Shown here: positions 8,909 to 17,541 of the stretch, piece by piece | Position numbering within the stretch: position 1 is the stretch's first letter | How the letters are laid out: every line of letters begins with the position of its first letter | Assembly (NCBI GenBank): GCA_964437425.1 | Contig: CAYTGO010000014.1 | Coordinates: forward strand, 1 to 63,343 | DNA from: Scalindua sp964437425 | Lineage (GTDB): Bacteria; Planctomycetota; Brocadiia; Brocadiales; Scalinduaceae | DNA length: 63,343 nucleotides | Reading direction: 5' to 3' | Notes under the pieces: model-generated | What the model was told of the DNA's origin: nothing | Seen by the model: the letters and a program-made list of their open reading frames with translations, nothing else | Databases searched by the model: none | Made by a program: the position numbers and the translations under genes

Positions 8909-9601
8909 CTAGTCTTTTTCCAAAAGATCTGAAACTTTAGTAATATGCAGATAAGGTGCTTCTTTATTAATTTCAGATTTGTAGAAATGGTAGTGCCTGC
9001 CATGTTTCATTAATGCGGTAGACATACCAAGCCTCTTCCCTACTTCTATTTCGTCTTTAATCTTATCTCCAACACAAAGAACCTGTTCTGGTTCTAAATC
9101 ATACTTAGTTAAAATTTCTTTAAAGCATTTTTCCTTTCCCCGTGGATTTTCTGTTATGATTATTTCGTCAAATGCTTTTTCGAGCCCAAGGATTTTTATC
9201 TTCTTTTCCTGCATCTCTCTACTGCCGAAGGTAACTAAAAATAGCTTATAGCCAATTTTTTTTAGTTCGTTGATAGAATCCATTGTGTCCGGAAATAAAA
9301 TGGCACCTTTTACTTCCAGGGTATTAACGGTATTGGTGACTTCTTTGCAGAACTCTTCCGGAAGGTTGTATAAACTGGCGATTTCACTTGCAGTATCTGC
9401 CTTTGGACCAAGGTGGTCTTCAAGTTCTAATTGTAATTTTAACGCCTCCGCCTCGGAGCACTTGATCGCTTTTGATATGATTTTTGCGGCAAGTTTTTTT
9501 CTTTTTAAAACAAGCGTTCCACTGCAATCGTATAGGGTATCGTCCAGGTCAAATATGATTGCTTTAACCCGGGTCGATATCAGAGATATGAGTTTGGACA
9601 T
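8909..9601 (-). CDS. HAD-superfamily hydrolase
   Basis: A 230-residue haloacid dehalogenase-like phosphatase. Motif I is IIFDLDDTLYDCS (nucleophile and acid Asp pair), motif II is LVTFGS, motif III lies around the Lys of PRGKEKCF, and motif IV is VLCVGDKIKDEIE. The helical cap lies between motifs I and II, as in the phosphoglycolate phosphatase / pyrimidine 5'-nucleotidase subgroup. It closely resembles the N-terminal domain of the next gene upstream (9611-11317), which ends nine bases before this one starts, so it is probably a tandem paralogue in the same operon. The natural substrate is unknown. Confidence 0.85.
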   Translation of the reverse strand: MSKLISLISTRVKAIIFDLDDTLYDCSGTLVLKRKKLAAKIISKAIKCSEAEALKLQLELEDHLGPKADTASEIASLYNLPEEFCKEVTNTVNTLEVKGAILFPDTMDSINELKKIGYKLFLVTFGSREMQEKKIKILGLEKAFDEIIITENPRGKEKCFKEILTKYDLEPEQVLCVGDKIKDEIEVGKRLGMSTALMKHGRHYHFYKSEINKEAPYLHITKVSDLLEKD

Positions 9602-9610
9602 GTGTGTGTT

Positions 9611-11317
9611 TTAATTACGTTCAGTGCCAGAGAGTGATAATTTAGCAAAAATCCTGCAGATAGAATCTGCCAGTTTTTCAGGATCGTGCCTTATCAAATC
9701 CTGCTTCTCCCACAAGATTCTTTTTTGATCTAGATTTTCAATTAAATCGGTAACCTCTACCGCAACATTATTGTTTTCCAGATCTTCATCAAGGGCGACA
9801 ATATCTGCTCCCTCTTTTCTATATTTTTCAATTATCTCCTTACGTGGGAAATTGTTATTAACAAGCACATAATCTAAAACTCCCTCACCAAGATATCTTG
9901 TAACTGCCTTGATGTGGTCCGATGCAGTGTAATTATCTGTTTGTCCCGGCTGTGTGACGATATTACAGAGATATATTTTTACTGCTTTTGTGTTCTGTAA
10001 TGCTTCTTTAACACCACCGACAAGAAGGTTGCATATGATACTTGTGTAAAGGCTTCCCGGTCCAATTACGATGATATCTGCTTTTTCAATTTCACTAATT
10101 GCGTCTGGCGGACATTTGGTATCGTTTGTTTTCAGAAAGAGCCTTTCTATCGGTGCTTTATTGAGACCTCGTACATTCAGCTCTTCTTCTACAATTGAAC
10201 CATCCTTTAATTCAGCACAAATGTGAGTACTGGTAAGCGTGGAAGGCAGAACCTTTCCTTTAATCGCCAGAATTTTGCTTGCTTTTTTAATGGCAAGATC
10301 AAAGCTTCCGGTTATATCCGTTAATGCGGCCATCAATAGATTGCCAAGGCTCATCCCGTTAAGTGACCCTTTATTAAACCGGTATTGAAAAAGCTGGTAT
10401 AAATCTTTTTCCTGCTCCTCTGTTTCTGAAAGCGCTACCAGGCAGTTTCTTACATCACCGGGGGGCAATATGCCGTATTCTTCTCTTATGACACCTGAGC
10501 TTCTGCCGGAGTCTGTTACAGTTACAATTGCCGTTAAATCTTCGCTATATGTTTTCATGCCTTCAAGTGCGATTGGGAGACCCGTGCCACCGCCAAAGGC
10601 TAACATCTTCAGTGTGTCATGCGTTTTTCCTATATCTTTCAATTTGAGCAAGGTCGGTAGCTGGAAAAATCGTTTTATCTTGTAATCGGGTTTGTTTGAA
10701 TTGTCATATGCGGTTTCTTCCTTAAATCTTCCATGTAACATCTGGACTGTTACCATGCCTTTGGTTTTTGCAATTCTCAATTCTTCCCTTACCCGGTCTC
10801 CAACGACAATAACATTTTGAGGGCTTAATGAATACTTCCTCACAATTGCCTCAAAGCAATCCTCCATTAGTAGCCCAACTTCCTGATCATTAATTATTAT
10901 TTCATCAAAGTAAGGTTTCAGGCCCAACAACTCTATCTTTTTATGTTGTCTTTCGTGTATTCCCGTTGTTAGCAGGAACAGCTTATATTTTTCCTGAGTT
11001 AATCTTTCTAACGTTGGCACTACATCCGGAAAGAGTTTTATGTCTGTTACTTCATTACTATTATATGTCTTCAGGGCCGCGCTGATGAAGCCATGGTCTT
11101 TATTGTATTTACTTGCTATTTCATTAAAGACAGGAAAATAAGGGCCATGCGTCTCTGAAATTTCTTTTTGCATTAAATATGCTTCTTCTTCTGTGCATGG
11201 CAATCCTGCATCAACCATTGCCTTTGCAGCACGTTTTCGGGACGCTTCAAGTAGCGAGCCCGTGCAATCGTATAGCGTATCATCAAGATCAAAAATTATT
11301 GCTTTCATAGTTTCCAT
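9611..11317 (-). CDS. Fusion protein: HAD hydrolase + YvcK/CofD-like domain
   Basis: A 568-residue two-domain protein. Residues about 5-225 are a HAD phosphatase (IIFDLDDTLYDC; LLTTGI; VVGDRVREEL). Residues about 235-560 are a complete YvcK/UPF0052 domain of the CofD-like fold, with LAFGGGTGLP, VTDSGRSSGVIREE, LPPGDVRNCLVAL, MSLGNLL and IVIGPGSLYTSI. YvcK (GlmR) proteins bind UDP-sugars and control carbon flow into cell-wall precursors. A fused HAD phosphatase is not the usual arrangement. The frame is continuous through the linker (a basic segment near residue 220), so I see no sign that this is two genes. The UDP-GlcNAc genes glmM-glmU lie only about 2.5 kb away, which fits a precursor-control role. 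Confidence 0.85.
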   Translation of the reverse strand: METMKAIIFDLDDTLYDCTGSLLEASRKRAAKAMVDAGLPCTEEEAYLMQKEISETHGPYFPVFNEIASKYNKDHGFISAALKTYNSNEVTDIKLFPDVVPTLERLTQEKYKLFLLTTGIHERQHKKIELLGLKPYFDEIIINDQEVGLLMEDCFEAIVRKYSLSPQNVIVVGDRVREELRIAKTKGMVTVQMLHGRFKEETAYDNSNKPDYKIKRFFQLPTLLKLKDIGKTHDTLKMLAFGGGTGLPIALEGMKTYSEDLTAIVTVTDSGRSSGVIREEYGILPPGDVRNCLVALSETEEQEKDLYQLFQYRFNKGSLNGMSLGNLLMAALTDITGSFDLAIKKASKILAIKGKVLPSTLTSTHICAELKDGSIVEEELNVRGLNKAPIERLFLKTNDTKCPPDAISEIEKADIIVIGPGSLYTSIICNLLVGGVKEALQNTKAVKIYLCNIVTQPGQTDNYTASDHIKAVTRYLGEGVLDYVLVNNNFPRKEIIEKYRKEGADIVALDEDLENNNVAVEVTDLIENLDQKRILWEKQDLIRHDPEKLADSICRIFAKLSLSGTERN

Positions 11318-11385
11318 GTATAAGAAAAACTGACATTAAGTATTAAAGTTAAATTTGCAAATTTAAAGCTGCCTGGCCTTCATAT

Positions 11386-11874
11386 TTACTCCGTTTTTAA
11401 GTTTCTAATTTCAGGGGAAAGGCCAACTTTACTTCCGACCTTGATTCCATTTTTTTCAAACCAGCCTTGCTCCATTTCAAGAGCATATTTCACTTTACCT
11501 CTTGATGTATGACTCATTAAGCTGTAGGGGGTCATAGAATCTATCTGTGTAATTACTTCTTCAGAATTTATAAAGGCAATCGAAAGCGGGATCTTTGTGT
11601 TTTTCATCCAGAATGATAAACTTTGCTCTTGCGGATAAATAAACAACATTCCGTGGTCTTTGTCTAATGCCTCCCGAAACATCAAGCCTATTGTACGACC
11701 TTTTCGAGTAAAAGCAACTTCCGCATGAGACGTTTTGTCATTTATTTTTATTTCGTATGTATTTATGTTTGATATAGGGGAATGATTGGTGCAACCCGGG
11801 AACGTTAGAAACAGGACGAAAAGAAGGATGATATGGAAGTAGATGTTTCTTACGATGCGGAATGATGAATCCAT
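11386..11874 (-). CDS. DUF192 family lipoprotein
   Basis: A DUF192 protein (about 162 residues from the ATG at 11874). The longer frame from 11910 would overlap the upstream gene. The shorter start gives a clean lipoprotein signal: a hydrophobic run LFVLFLTF followed by P-G-C. The DUF192 core is present: VAFTRKGRTIGLMFREAL, DHGMLFIYP, FWMKNTKIPLSIAFI and KYALEMEQGWFEKNGI. The family is widespread, small, exported and of unknown function. It starts 7 bases after the upstream MaoC-like gene ends, so the two are probably co-transcribed. There is no clear Shine-Dalgarno sequence. Confidence 0.82.
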   Translation of the reverse strand: MDSSFRIVRNIYFHIILLFVLFLTFPGCTNHSPISNINTYEIKINDKTSHAEVAFTRKGRTIGLMFREALDKDHGMLFIYPQEQSLSFWMKNTKIPLSIAFINSEEVITQIDSMTPYSLMSHTSRGKVKYALEMEQGWFEKNGIKVGSKVGLSPEIRNLKTE

Positions 11875-11881
11875 AAGGTTG

Positions 11882-12790
11882 TTATTTTGCGGGGTTTCTG
11901 AAACTGGCAACCGGGTTGACTATAGCAAGTCCCCGATAATATGTGACAACCCCGTTTACAATTTCTGTTATTATTTTATTAAAAGAGGTTCTCTGTCTTG
12001 CCCTTTCCAGTTTTACTACGGGTCCTTTTTCATCAGTTATGGGTATCATATCGACATTGCCAAAATCCATTTTTAACATATTTATCATTCCTCCATCCCC
12101 TTCCATTTGTGTGACAATCGCAGCGGACGGTAACGTGGCAATGTAGGAAAGTGGGTATGTATAGTCTCTGTAAACGTCTTTCTGTATATATGCTTCGCCT
12201 TCAACTGCCAAAGTGCCTAGATATTCTCGAACAGTATTCAGCTTTGTTTCATTAACATCTTCTTCTTTGACCTTAGTCGTTTTTTCTCTGAAGGGGTTGA
12301 TCCTACCCGTAATAACGGTTTTAGCAACTGTTTCCTGAGCCTGGTATGTGTTTACGTTAATTTGTATCTGTTCATGGCTTACAAATTGAAAAGAAAAAAC
12401 ATCCTTTGTTTTTTCATCGTAAATTGATGAATTGGTGAATTTAATGCTGACATTGTGTATTTCCAGTTCCGGCATCAGTATCTCGAGAGGAAGAATTATT
12501 TTTGAAACAGTCATTGCACCGGGGATGACGTTGCCACTTCTATGAATTTCATTGTTATCATTTGTTATTTCAACAAATCTTCTTCCTGATGCTTTTTGTA
12601 TTACATAATCATGATGCATTAAAAATCTATCAAAAACATATAGCCTTTCATTCCCGTTGCTATCCTCTCCATGCCTTAAGCTTGGAAAACGCGTACGAGC
12701 CCTGGTATCTCTGAAGTATATCGAATCCTGTAGGAAATCTTCGAGCTTGGTTAACGGTATTCCAAAAAATGGTTGGTGAGTATTGTTCAT
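11882..12790 (-). CDS. MaoC-like / double-hotdog dehydratase-type protein
   Basis: A 302-residue protein. Residues about 73-95 read FVEITNDNNEIHRSG followed by IPGAM, which matches the hydratase motif of MaoC-type hotdog proteins, including the Asp and His that activate water in R-specific enoyl-CoA hydratases. The length suits two hotdog repeats: the second half (from about 165) is beta-rich without a second catalytic motif. Substrate is unknown. Lipid metabolism is the likely setting. The assignment rests on one motif, so it is moderately sure. It lies first in a small operon with the DUF192 lipoprotein. Confidence 0.55.
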   Translation of the reverse strand: MNNTHQPFFGIPLTKLEDFLQDSIYFRDTRARTRFPSLRHGEDSNGNERLYVFDRFLMHHDYVIQKASGRRFVEITNDNNEIHRSGNVIPGAMTVSKIILPLEILMPELEIHNVSIKFTNSSIYDEKTKDVFSFQFVSHEQIQINVNTYQAQETVAKTVITGRINPFREKTTKVKEEDVNETKLNTVREYLGTLAVEGEAYIQKDVYRDYTYPLSYIATLPSAAIVTQMEGDGGMINMLKMDFGNVDMIPITDEKGPVVKLERARQRTSFNKIITEIVNGVVTYYRGLAIVNPVASFRNPAK

Positions 12791-13262
12791 ATTCGAGTAA
12801 TGTAAACGATGGGTACTATATGTAGTACGTAATTACTTTAAATTTTGAAACTTCCATGAATTCTAATTTAAAATGAAAATATGTCAAGATGTTATTTTTT
12901 TATCTCAGGCACTTATTTTATGCCTCCTTATAACAACATAAGCCTATCATCGCACGGGAGAGGCCAATCTTTAGTTTATTTTTTAAAACATATATAAAAA
13001 ATATTTTGATTTGAAGAAAGAAGACATAGGGATTAGAAGAGGTAGAGAATATAATTCTTTTTATATCAAGGGATTAGAGTGTTATCACTTTGAATTATAA
13101 CCTTTCCCATAGTGATCAAATTGTGAATATGAAGTGAAAAAAGTTGGTATGACATTGGTTCTTTGTTGATTAATAAGGTGGGTACTTGGGTGTTTTTGGG
13201 TAAAATTTTTCGCTTTTCCCCAACAAAAATTGCGTTGCGGTATGCATTGATAATTCAGTAAT
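12791..13262. other. AT-rich intergenic region, nothing recognised
   Basis: About 470 bases between two minus-strand genes. It contains no open frame of interest and no clear terminator, repeat or RNA. It presumably holds the promoter of the MaoC-like gene near its left end. Confidence 0.4.
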
Positions 13263-14270
13263 CTATTTCTTTATCATTAGCTCTCTTGCCAAATCCGGAT
13301 CAATTTGAGGGACATTCAGTACCCTCTGCATAGAGCCCTCTTGAGCTTTTGATATTATTACGTCAGCAGTTGGATCAGATTTCGCCTTACTGCTTCTTAC
13401 TGTCAGCTGTGCAGCGATCTTCAGTTTTTCTTCGTTAATTTCACCTCTTATAATGGCCAACGGTCCGGTTATATCCTTCATCTCCAACAAGAAATCATGA
13501 ACTGTTGCCAGCCGTTCTACCACAGCATTTTCTTCATCATTGCGGCTGACGACAACCTTGGTTTTGTCATCAATTCTAAAATGCCTTCCTACTTTTAATA
13601 GACTAACCTCATTTACTCCGGGGTCTCCGTGATTGACCGAGTCCTTCATCCTGTTGGCAAATTCCGGGTCTGTTAATAGACACCCTCCGGACGCGCATGG
13701 ATAATCCGTTACCTCGAAAATGTCTGCGAGCTGTATCTGATCTTTTCGTGAACGACCCTTAATTTCGAGCAATTCATCTCTGTTTACCAGTCCGGTTTTT
13801 TCAGGAATTGTGGGTTCAAGATGTTTCGCGCAAAGAGGTCTTAAAACGAGTCCGGTTAATCCGGCCTCCTTGTCAATTGTTTTCATTGCCTCTTTTCTCT
13901 GCGACATTGGACGCTGTCCAAGCACCTCACCCGTTATGATAAAGTCTGCCCCGATCTCCTTCATGTATTCACCGGCTGCCCTGAAGATATTTATACGGCA
14001 GTCAATACAGGGATTCATATTTTTGCCATAGCCGTGTTTTGGCTTCTTTACGATCTTTAAAAAACTGTGGGTCGTATTTATAACCTTAACCGGTATTCCG
14101 AGTTTTTCAGAAACCTTTACTGCTTCCAGCTTACAACTACCTTTGGATGTGCAGAGACAAAAAACGGTGGTAAAGGTCAGGGCAATAACATCGATGCCCT
14201 GCTTTTTGATTACGTGTATGGCCAGGGTACTGTCCAGTCCGCCGGACAATAAAGCAAGTGCTGTTGTCAT
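13263..14270 (-). CDS. PP-loop ATPase, tRNA-thiolation-like (MnmA/ThiI relative)
   Basis: A 335-residue protein starting with the PP-loop pyrophosphatase motif LLSGGLDS, which binds and cleaves ATP to adenylate a substrate. Cysteine motifs follow: CLCTSKGSC, NPCIDC and YPCASGGCLLTD, typical of the group often annotated as tRNA (5-methylaminomethyl-2-thiouridylate) methyltransferase-like. The C-terminal third (from about 225) is a separate small domain, with LKVGRHFRID and LAIIRGEI, of the type found in NFACT-related proteins. The cysteines suggest sulfur transfer or an Fe-S cluster. The actual substrate is not established for this subgroup. Confidence 0.7.
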   Translation of the reverse strand: MTTALALLSGGLDSTLAIHVIKKQGIDVIALTFTTVFCLCTSKGSCKLEAVKVSEKLGIPVKVINTTHSFLKIVKKPKHGYGKNMNPCIDCRINIFRAAGEYMKEIGADFIITGEVLGQRPMSQRKEAMKTIDKEAGLTGLVLRPLCAKHLEPTIPEKTGLVNRDELLEIKGRSRKDQIQLADIFEVTDYPCASGGCLLTDPEFANRMKDSVNHGDPGVNEVSLLKVGRHFRIDDKTKVVVSRNDEENAVVERLATVHDFLLEMKDITGPLAIIRGEINEEKLKIAAQLTVRSSKAKSDPTADVIISKAQEGSMQRVLNVPQIDPDLARELMIKK

Positions 14271-14545
14271 ATCTAATTAATTTAGTGGTAAAAGAGTTAA
14301 CGTAAGAAACTGCGCCGGCATGGTAAAAACATTAGAACATGGATTCAATGCGGGTAAATTGCAGATTGAGTTATCTTACACAAAATATTCAAGCAATCAT
14401 TCTATCAGATAAAAGGTTTTGACACAAATATAAATCACTGATAGACTCAATTACGTTTCGTTTCCTGCTACAGAGAGCAAAAAGAGAGGGCTCGGACCGA
14501 GAATATATTTTTTCTTTTTCTTAAATCTGCGCTAAAGGGAGAAAA

Positions 14546-15349
14546 ATGTATAGATCGCCAATCGCATCAGGAAGTTTCTACCCCGGAAATAAAGAAGAGT
14601 TAGAGAGTGTGCTTAAAACGCTTCTTAAAGAGTGTCCGGAAAAGCAAAAAGCCCTGGGTGCAATCTCTCCACATGCGGGATATGTGTACTCCGGACGCGT
14701 AATGGGAAGTGTTTTTTCCAGGATCGAAGTGCCGGACACCGTTGTTATCCTTGCACCAAATCACACAGGACGTGGGGCATCTTTCTCCGTCTGGCCGGAA
14801 GGGCTCTGGCGAACGCCGCTTGGTGATACATCAATAGATGAAGAACTTGTAAATGAGATACTGAGCAGATGTGAGCTGCTTGAGAAAGATAAATCAGCCC
14901 ATCAAAACGAGCACTCCGCAGAAGTTATATTACCTTTCCTTCAATATAGTAACCCACAGGTTAAGATTGTTGTTATTGTAATCAGATCTGGCAATTTTGA
15001 GGAGTTGAGTACAGTTGGCAAATCTATTGGCGATGTACTTAAAAAAATAAGGCCTGATGCGCTTGTTGTCGCCTCATCTGATATGACCCACTATGAGTCT
15101 CAGCAGTCTGCTGATAAGAAAGATAAATCTGCAATAGCAGAAATTGTTGCTTTAAGAGAGGAAGGACTTTACAGAGTCGTTCGTGATCAGGACATCAGTA
15201 TGTGCGGTGTCAGCCCCGTAATTTCAATGATGGTTTGTTCCAAAGAAAGGGATGCCGCAAAAGCCGAGTTAATCAAGTACGAAACCAGCGGTGAAGCTTC
15301 CGGTGATTTCAAACAAGTAGTAGGGTATGCAGGCATAATAGTAGAGTAA
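14546..15349 (+). CDS. amrB: MEMO1 family protein, AmmeMemoRadiSam system protein B
   Basis: A 267-residue member of the MEMO family, related to extradiol dioxygenases. Family blocks are present: YRSPIASGSFYPG at the start, AISPHAGYVYSG, APNHTGRG, AHQNEHSAEVILPFLQY and ASSDMTHYE. The conserved His residues in these blocks would bind a metal. In many genomes it is grouped with an AMMECR1 protein and a radical SAM enzyme (AmmeMemoRadiSam). Those partners are not adjacent here. The start has a GGGAG Shine-Dalgarno. It is followed seven bases later by a glycosyltransferase gene. Confidence 0.88.
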   Translation: MYRSPIASGSFYPGNKEELESVLKTLLKECPEKQKALGAISPHAGYVYSGRVMGSVFSRIEVPDTVVILAPNHTGRGASFSVWPEGLWRTPLGDTSIDEELVNEILSRCELLEKDKSAHQNEHSAEVILPFLQYSNPQVKIVVIVIRSGNFEELSTVGKSIGDVLKKIRPDALVVASSDMTHYESQQSADKKDKSAIAEIVALREEGLYRVVRDQDISMCGVSPVISMMVCSKERDAAKAELIKYETSGEASGDFKQVVGYAGIIVE

Positions 15350-15356
15350 TTACATC

Positions 15357-16052
15357 ATGCATCACAATCCAAAAATTTCCGTTATAATTCCTGCCCTGAA
15401 CGAAGAAGAATCTATCGGACAAGTACTTAATGACATTCCCGGTGAAATAGTTGAAGAAGTTATTGTTGTCGACAATGGCAGCAATGACAATACTGTTACT
15501 GTGTCAAAAGGCCTTGAAGCAAATGTTATGCTGGAGCCGCTGAAAGGTTATGGTGCTGCCTGCCTCAAAGGAATATCAATTCTTAAGCAAGATACTGATA
15601 TTGTAGTGTTTCTTGATGCTGATTATAGCGACTATCCCCAGGATTTACATACCGTTGTAAAACCAATAATAAACGATAACGCAGATATGGTTATAGGCTC
15701 CCGAATGTCAGGTGAAAGAGAAAGGGGTGCGTTACTGCCGCAGGCGATCTTCGGCAACAAATTGGCGACCTTCTTAATCCGGTTGTTCTGGGGCTTCAAG
15801 TATACTGATCTGGGCCCGTTCAGAGCAATTAAATACAGAGACCTGCTTGCCTTAAACATGATAGATAAAAACTTTGGATGGACTGTTGAGATGCAGATTA
15901 AGGCGTTGAAGAAAGGGCTGAGAATAGTGGAAGTGCCTGTAAGGTATCGAAAGCGGATTGGAAAATCAAAGATTACCGGTACGTTTTCAGGGACAGTGCG
16001 TGCGGGTGTGAAAATCATATATACCATCTTCAAGTATGGCTTTCTTAAGTAA
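15357..16052 (+). CDS. Family 2 glycosyltransferase, polyprenyl-phosphate mannose/glucose synthase type
   Basis: A 231-residue GT-A enzyme without membrane segments. It has ISVIIPALNEEESIG, the metal-binding FLDADYSDYPQDL, and a C-terminal RYRKRIGKSKITGT that resembles dolichol-phosphate mannose synthase-like proteins. It would transfer a sugar from a nucleotide donor to a polyprenyl phosphate at the membrane. The lipid-linked sugar could feed the multi-membrane transferase at 23919-25346. Donor and acceptor are inferred from the family only. Confidence 0.8.
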   Translation: MHHNPKISVIIPALNEEESIGQVLNDIPGEIVEEVIVVDNGSNDNTVTVSKGLEANVMLEPLKGYGAACLKGISILKQDTDIVVFLDADYSDYPQDLHTVVKPIINDNADMVIGSRMSGERERGALLPQAIFGNKLATFLIRLFWGFKYTDLGPFRAIKYRDLLALNMIDKNFGWTVEMQIKALKKGLRIVEVPVRYRKRIGKSKITGTFSGTVRAGVKIIYTIFKYGFLK

Positions 16053-16065
16053 TACATAATTAATT

Positions 16066-16713
16066 ATGCCAACAATAGAAATCTCCGTAATAATACCCAC
16101 TTTTAATGAGGAAGAGACGATCAGTCAATGCCTTGAGACGGTGATAGATATTCCCGGTATTGAAGTTATCGTTGCTGATGGCGGCAGTACGGACAGGACA
16201 GTGGAGATTGTAGAACAACACAGAGATGTAAAAGTCGTCACTTCCGTAATGGGGCGTAGTATCCAAATGAATAAAGGTGCAGAATCTTCCTGTGGAGGGA
16301 TTCTCCTTTTTCTTCACGCGGATTGTGTATTGCCAAGGGAGGAGATTCTTAATGTTCGAAATGTTTTTGACGGTAACTCATTTGTGGGTGGTGCATTTAA
16401 GATCAGGTTACTATCCGATAAATTTTGTTACCGGATCATAGAGAAGGGTATAAACTTTCGTTCAAAGATTTTCAAACTGCCTTATGGGGACCAGGGACTG
16501 TTTGTAAAGAGGTCTGTATTTGAACAATTGGGAGGCTTCATGGAAATGCCAAATTGTGAGGATCTTGATTTTGTCTGCCGTCTTAAAAAGCATGGAGAAA
16601 TTATCATACTTGATGAAAGGATTTCATCTTCCATAAGAAGATGGAAAAATCATGGCATTTTAAGAACATCTTTCAGAAATCAATTCTTACTCGCCTCTTA
16701 TGTACTAGGTTGA
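16066..16713 (+). CDS. Family 2 glycosyltransferase, TIGR04283-like (rSAM/selenodomain-associated transferase 2)
   Basis: A 215-residue GT-A glycosyltransferase: ISVIIPTFNEEETI, VADGGSTDRTVEI, GRSIQMNKGA, LLFLHADCVLP and GDQGLFVKR. This exact set of motifs marks the subfamily called rSAM/selenodomain-associated transferase 2, whose members often sit near radical SAM and arsenic-sugar genes. It starts 13 bases after the previous glycosyltransferase. Its association with the radical SAM-ArsM fusion 9 kb downstream fits that pattern. The sugar donor and acceptor are unknown. Confidence 0.8.
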   Translation: MPTIEISVIIPTFNEEETISQCLETVIDIPGIEVIVADGGSTDRTVEIVEQHRDVKVVTSVMGRSIQMNKGAESSCGGILLFLHADCVLPREEILNVRNVFDGNSFVGGAFKIRLLSDKFCYRIIEKGINFRSKIFKLPYGDQGLFVKRSVFEQLGGFMEMPNCEDLDFVCRLKKHGEIIILDERISSSIRRWKNHGILRTSFRNQFLLASYVLG

Positions 16714-16823
16714 AGATATTAATACTTCCCTCTTTTCATTACTTTAATCCTGCATTATTCCCGCCTGGCAATACCGTTTGGACGGATACGTGCTCAGCGG
16801 TAGAACAATTACAATTTTTTATA

Positions 16824-16853
16824 GGAATTTTTCTTATAGAGAAGTTGTCGTAA
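16824..16853 (+). promoter_or_regulatory. Possible ECF-type promoter for the sigma/anti-sigma operon
   Basis: GGAATT (16824-16829) and TCGTAA (16848-16853) are spaced 18 bases apart, about 75 bases before the sigma gene. They resemble the GGAAC / CGT pattern of ECF-dependent promoters and would fit autoregulation. The match is weak. Confidence 0.25.
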
Positions 16854-16926
16854 ATATAGAGGAAGCATTTGAGTGCACGAAGCATCCGTATGTTTTCGTG
16901 AGAATTTTGACTTGGAATAATCAGAT

Positions 16927-17469
16927 ATGACTCAAAAAAAACACCTTCTGGAACATATAGATGCCTTATATAGATCTGCACTGTATCTTGCTAAAAATGA
17001 AAGCAGTGCGGATGATCTGGTTCAGGAAACGTATTTGAAGGCGTTTAGGTTCCTGCAGGATGATAAAGAGATCCGGAATGTAAAGGCGTGGTTGTTTAGG
17101 ATATTAATGAATACCTTCATCAATAAATACCGGAAAGATAAACGTGAGCCTTCTCTGGTTGATTTTGATAGTGTCGAAGCGTTTCATGAATCGTTACAGG
17201 AAGAGGTTAGGACACCATCAATTCTTGATGATGAGTCGGTACTTGACAGCCTTATGGATGATAATATCAAAAAGGCACTGGAGGCACTGTCTGATGACTT
17301 TCGTATGGTGATACTGCTTTCTATTGTTGAGGGTTTTTCTTACAAGGAGATTTCAAAAATAGTAGATTGCCCGGTTGGCACAGTGATGTCCAGGATATAT
17401 AGGGGGCGAAAGATGTTAAAGGAGAAACTGGCCGATTATGCAAAAAAACATGGTTATGGAAGAGAGTAA
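16927..17469 (+). CDS. ECF (RpoE-like) RNA polymerase sigma factor
   Basis: A 180-residue group-4 sigma factor. Region 2 (about 14-75) includes DDLVQETYLKAFRFLQ and VKAWLFRILMNTFINKYRK. Region 4 (about 115-170) is a helix-turn-helix: LSDDFRMVILLSIVEGFSYKEIS followed by VGTVMSRIYRGRKML. Between them lies an acidic linker. It would direct transcription of an extracytoplasmic stress regulon. The next gene encodes a typical zinc-binding anti-sigma factor, and thiol-redox genes follow, so redox or envelope stress is a reasonable guess for the signal. Confidence 0.92.
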   Translation: MTQKKHLLEHIDALYRSALYLAKNESSADDLVQETYLKAFRFLQDDKEIRNVKAWLFRILMNTFINKYRKDKREPSLVDFDSVEAFHESLQEEVRTPSILDDESVLDSLMDDNIKKALEALSDDFRMVILLSIVEGFSYKEISKIVDCPVGTVMSRIYRGRKMLKEKLADYAKKHGYGRE

Positions 17470-17541
17470 AAAAAATAGACAGGATAACAGGATGAACGTG
17501 ATCAAAGTTGCGTTAATCTTATCAAAAAGTGAGAGAGAAAA

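Noticed and set aside
16641..16853. Small frame between the glycosyltransferase and sigma genes
   Set aside because: It overlaps the end of the glycosyltransferase out of frame and has no ribosome binding site.
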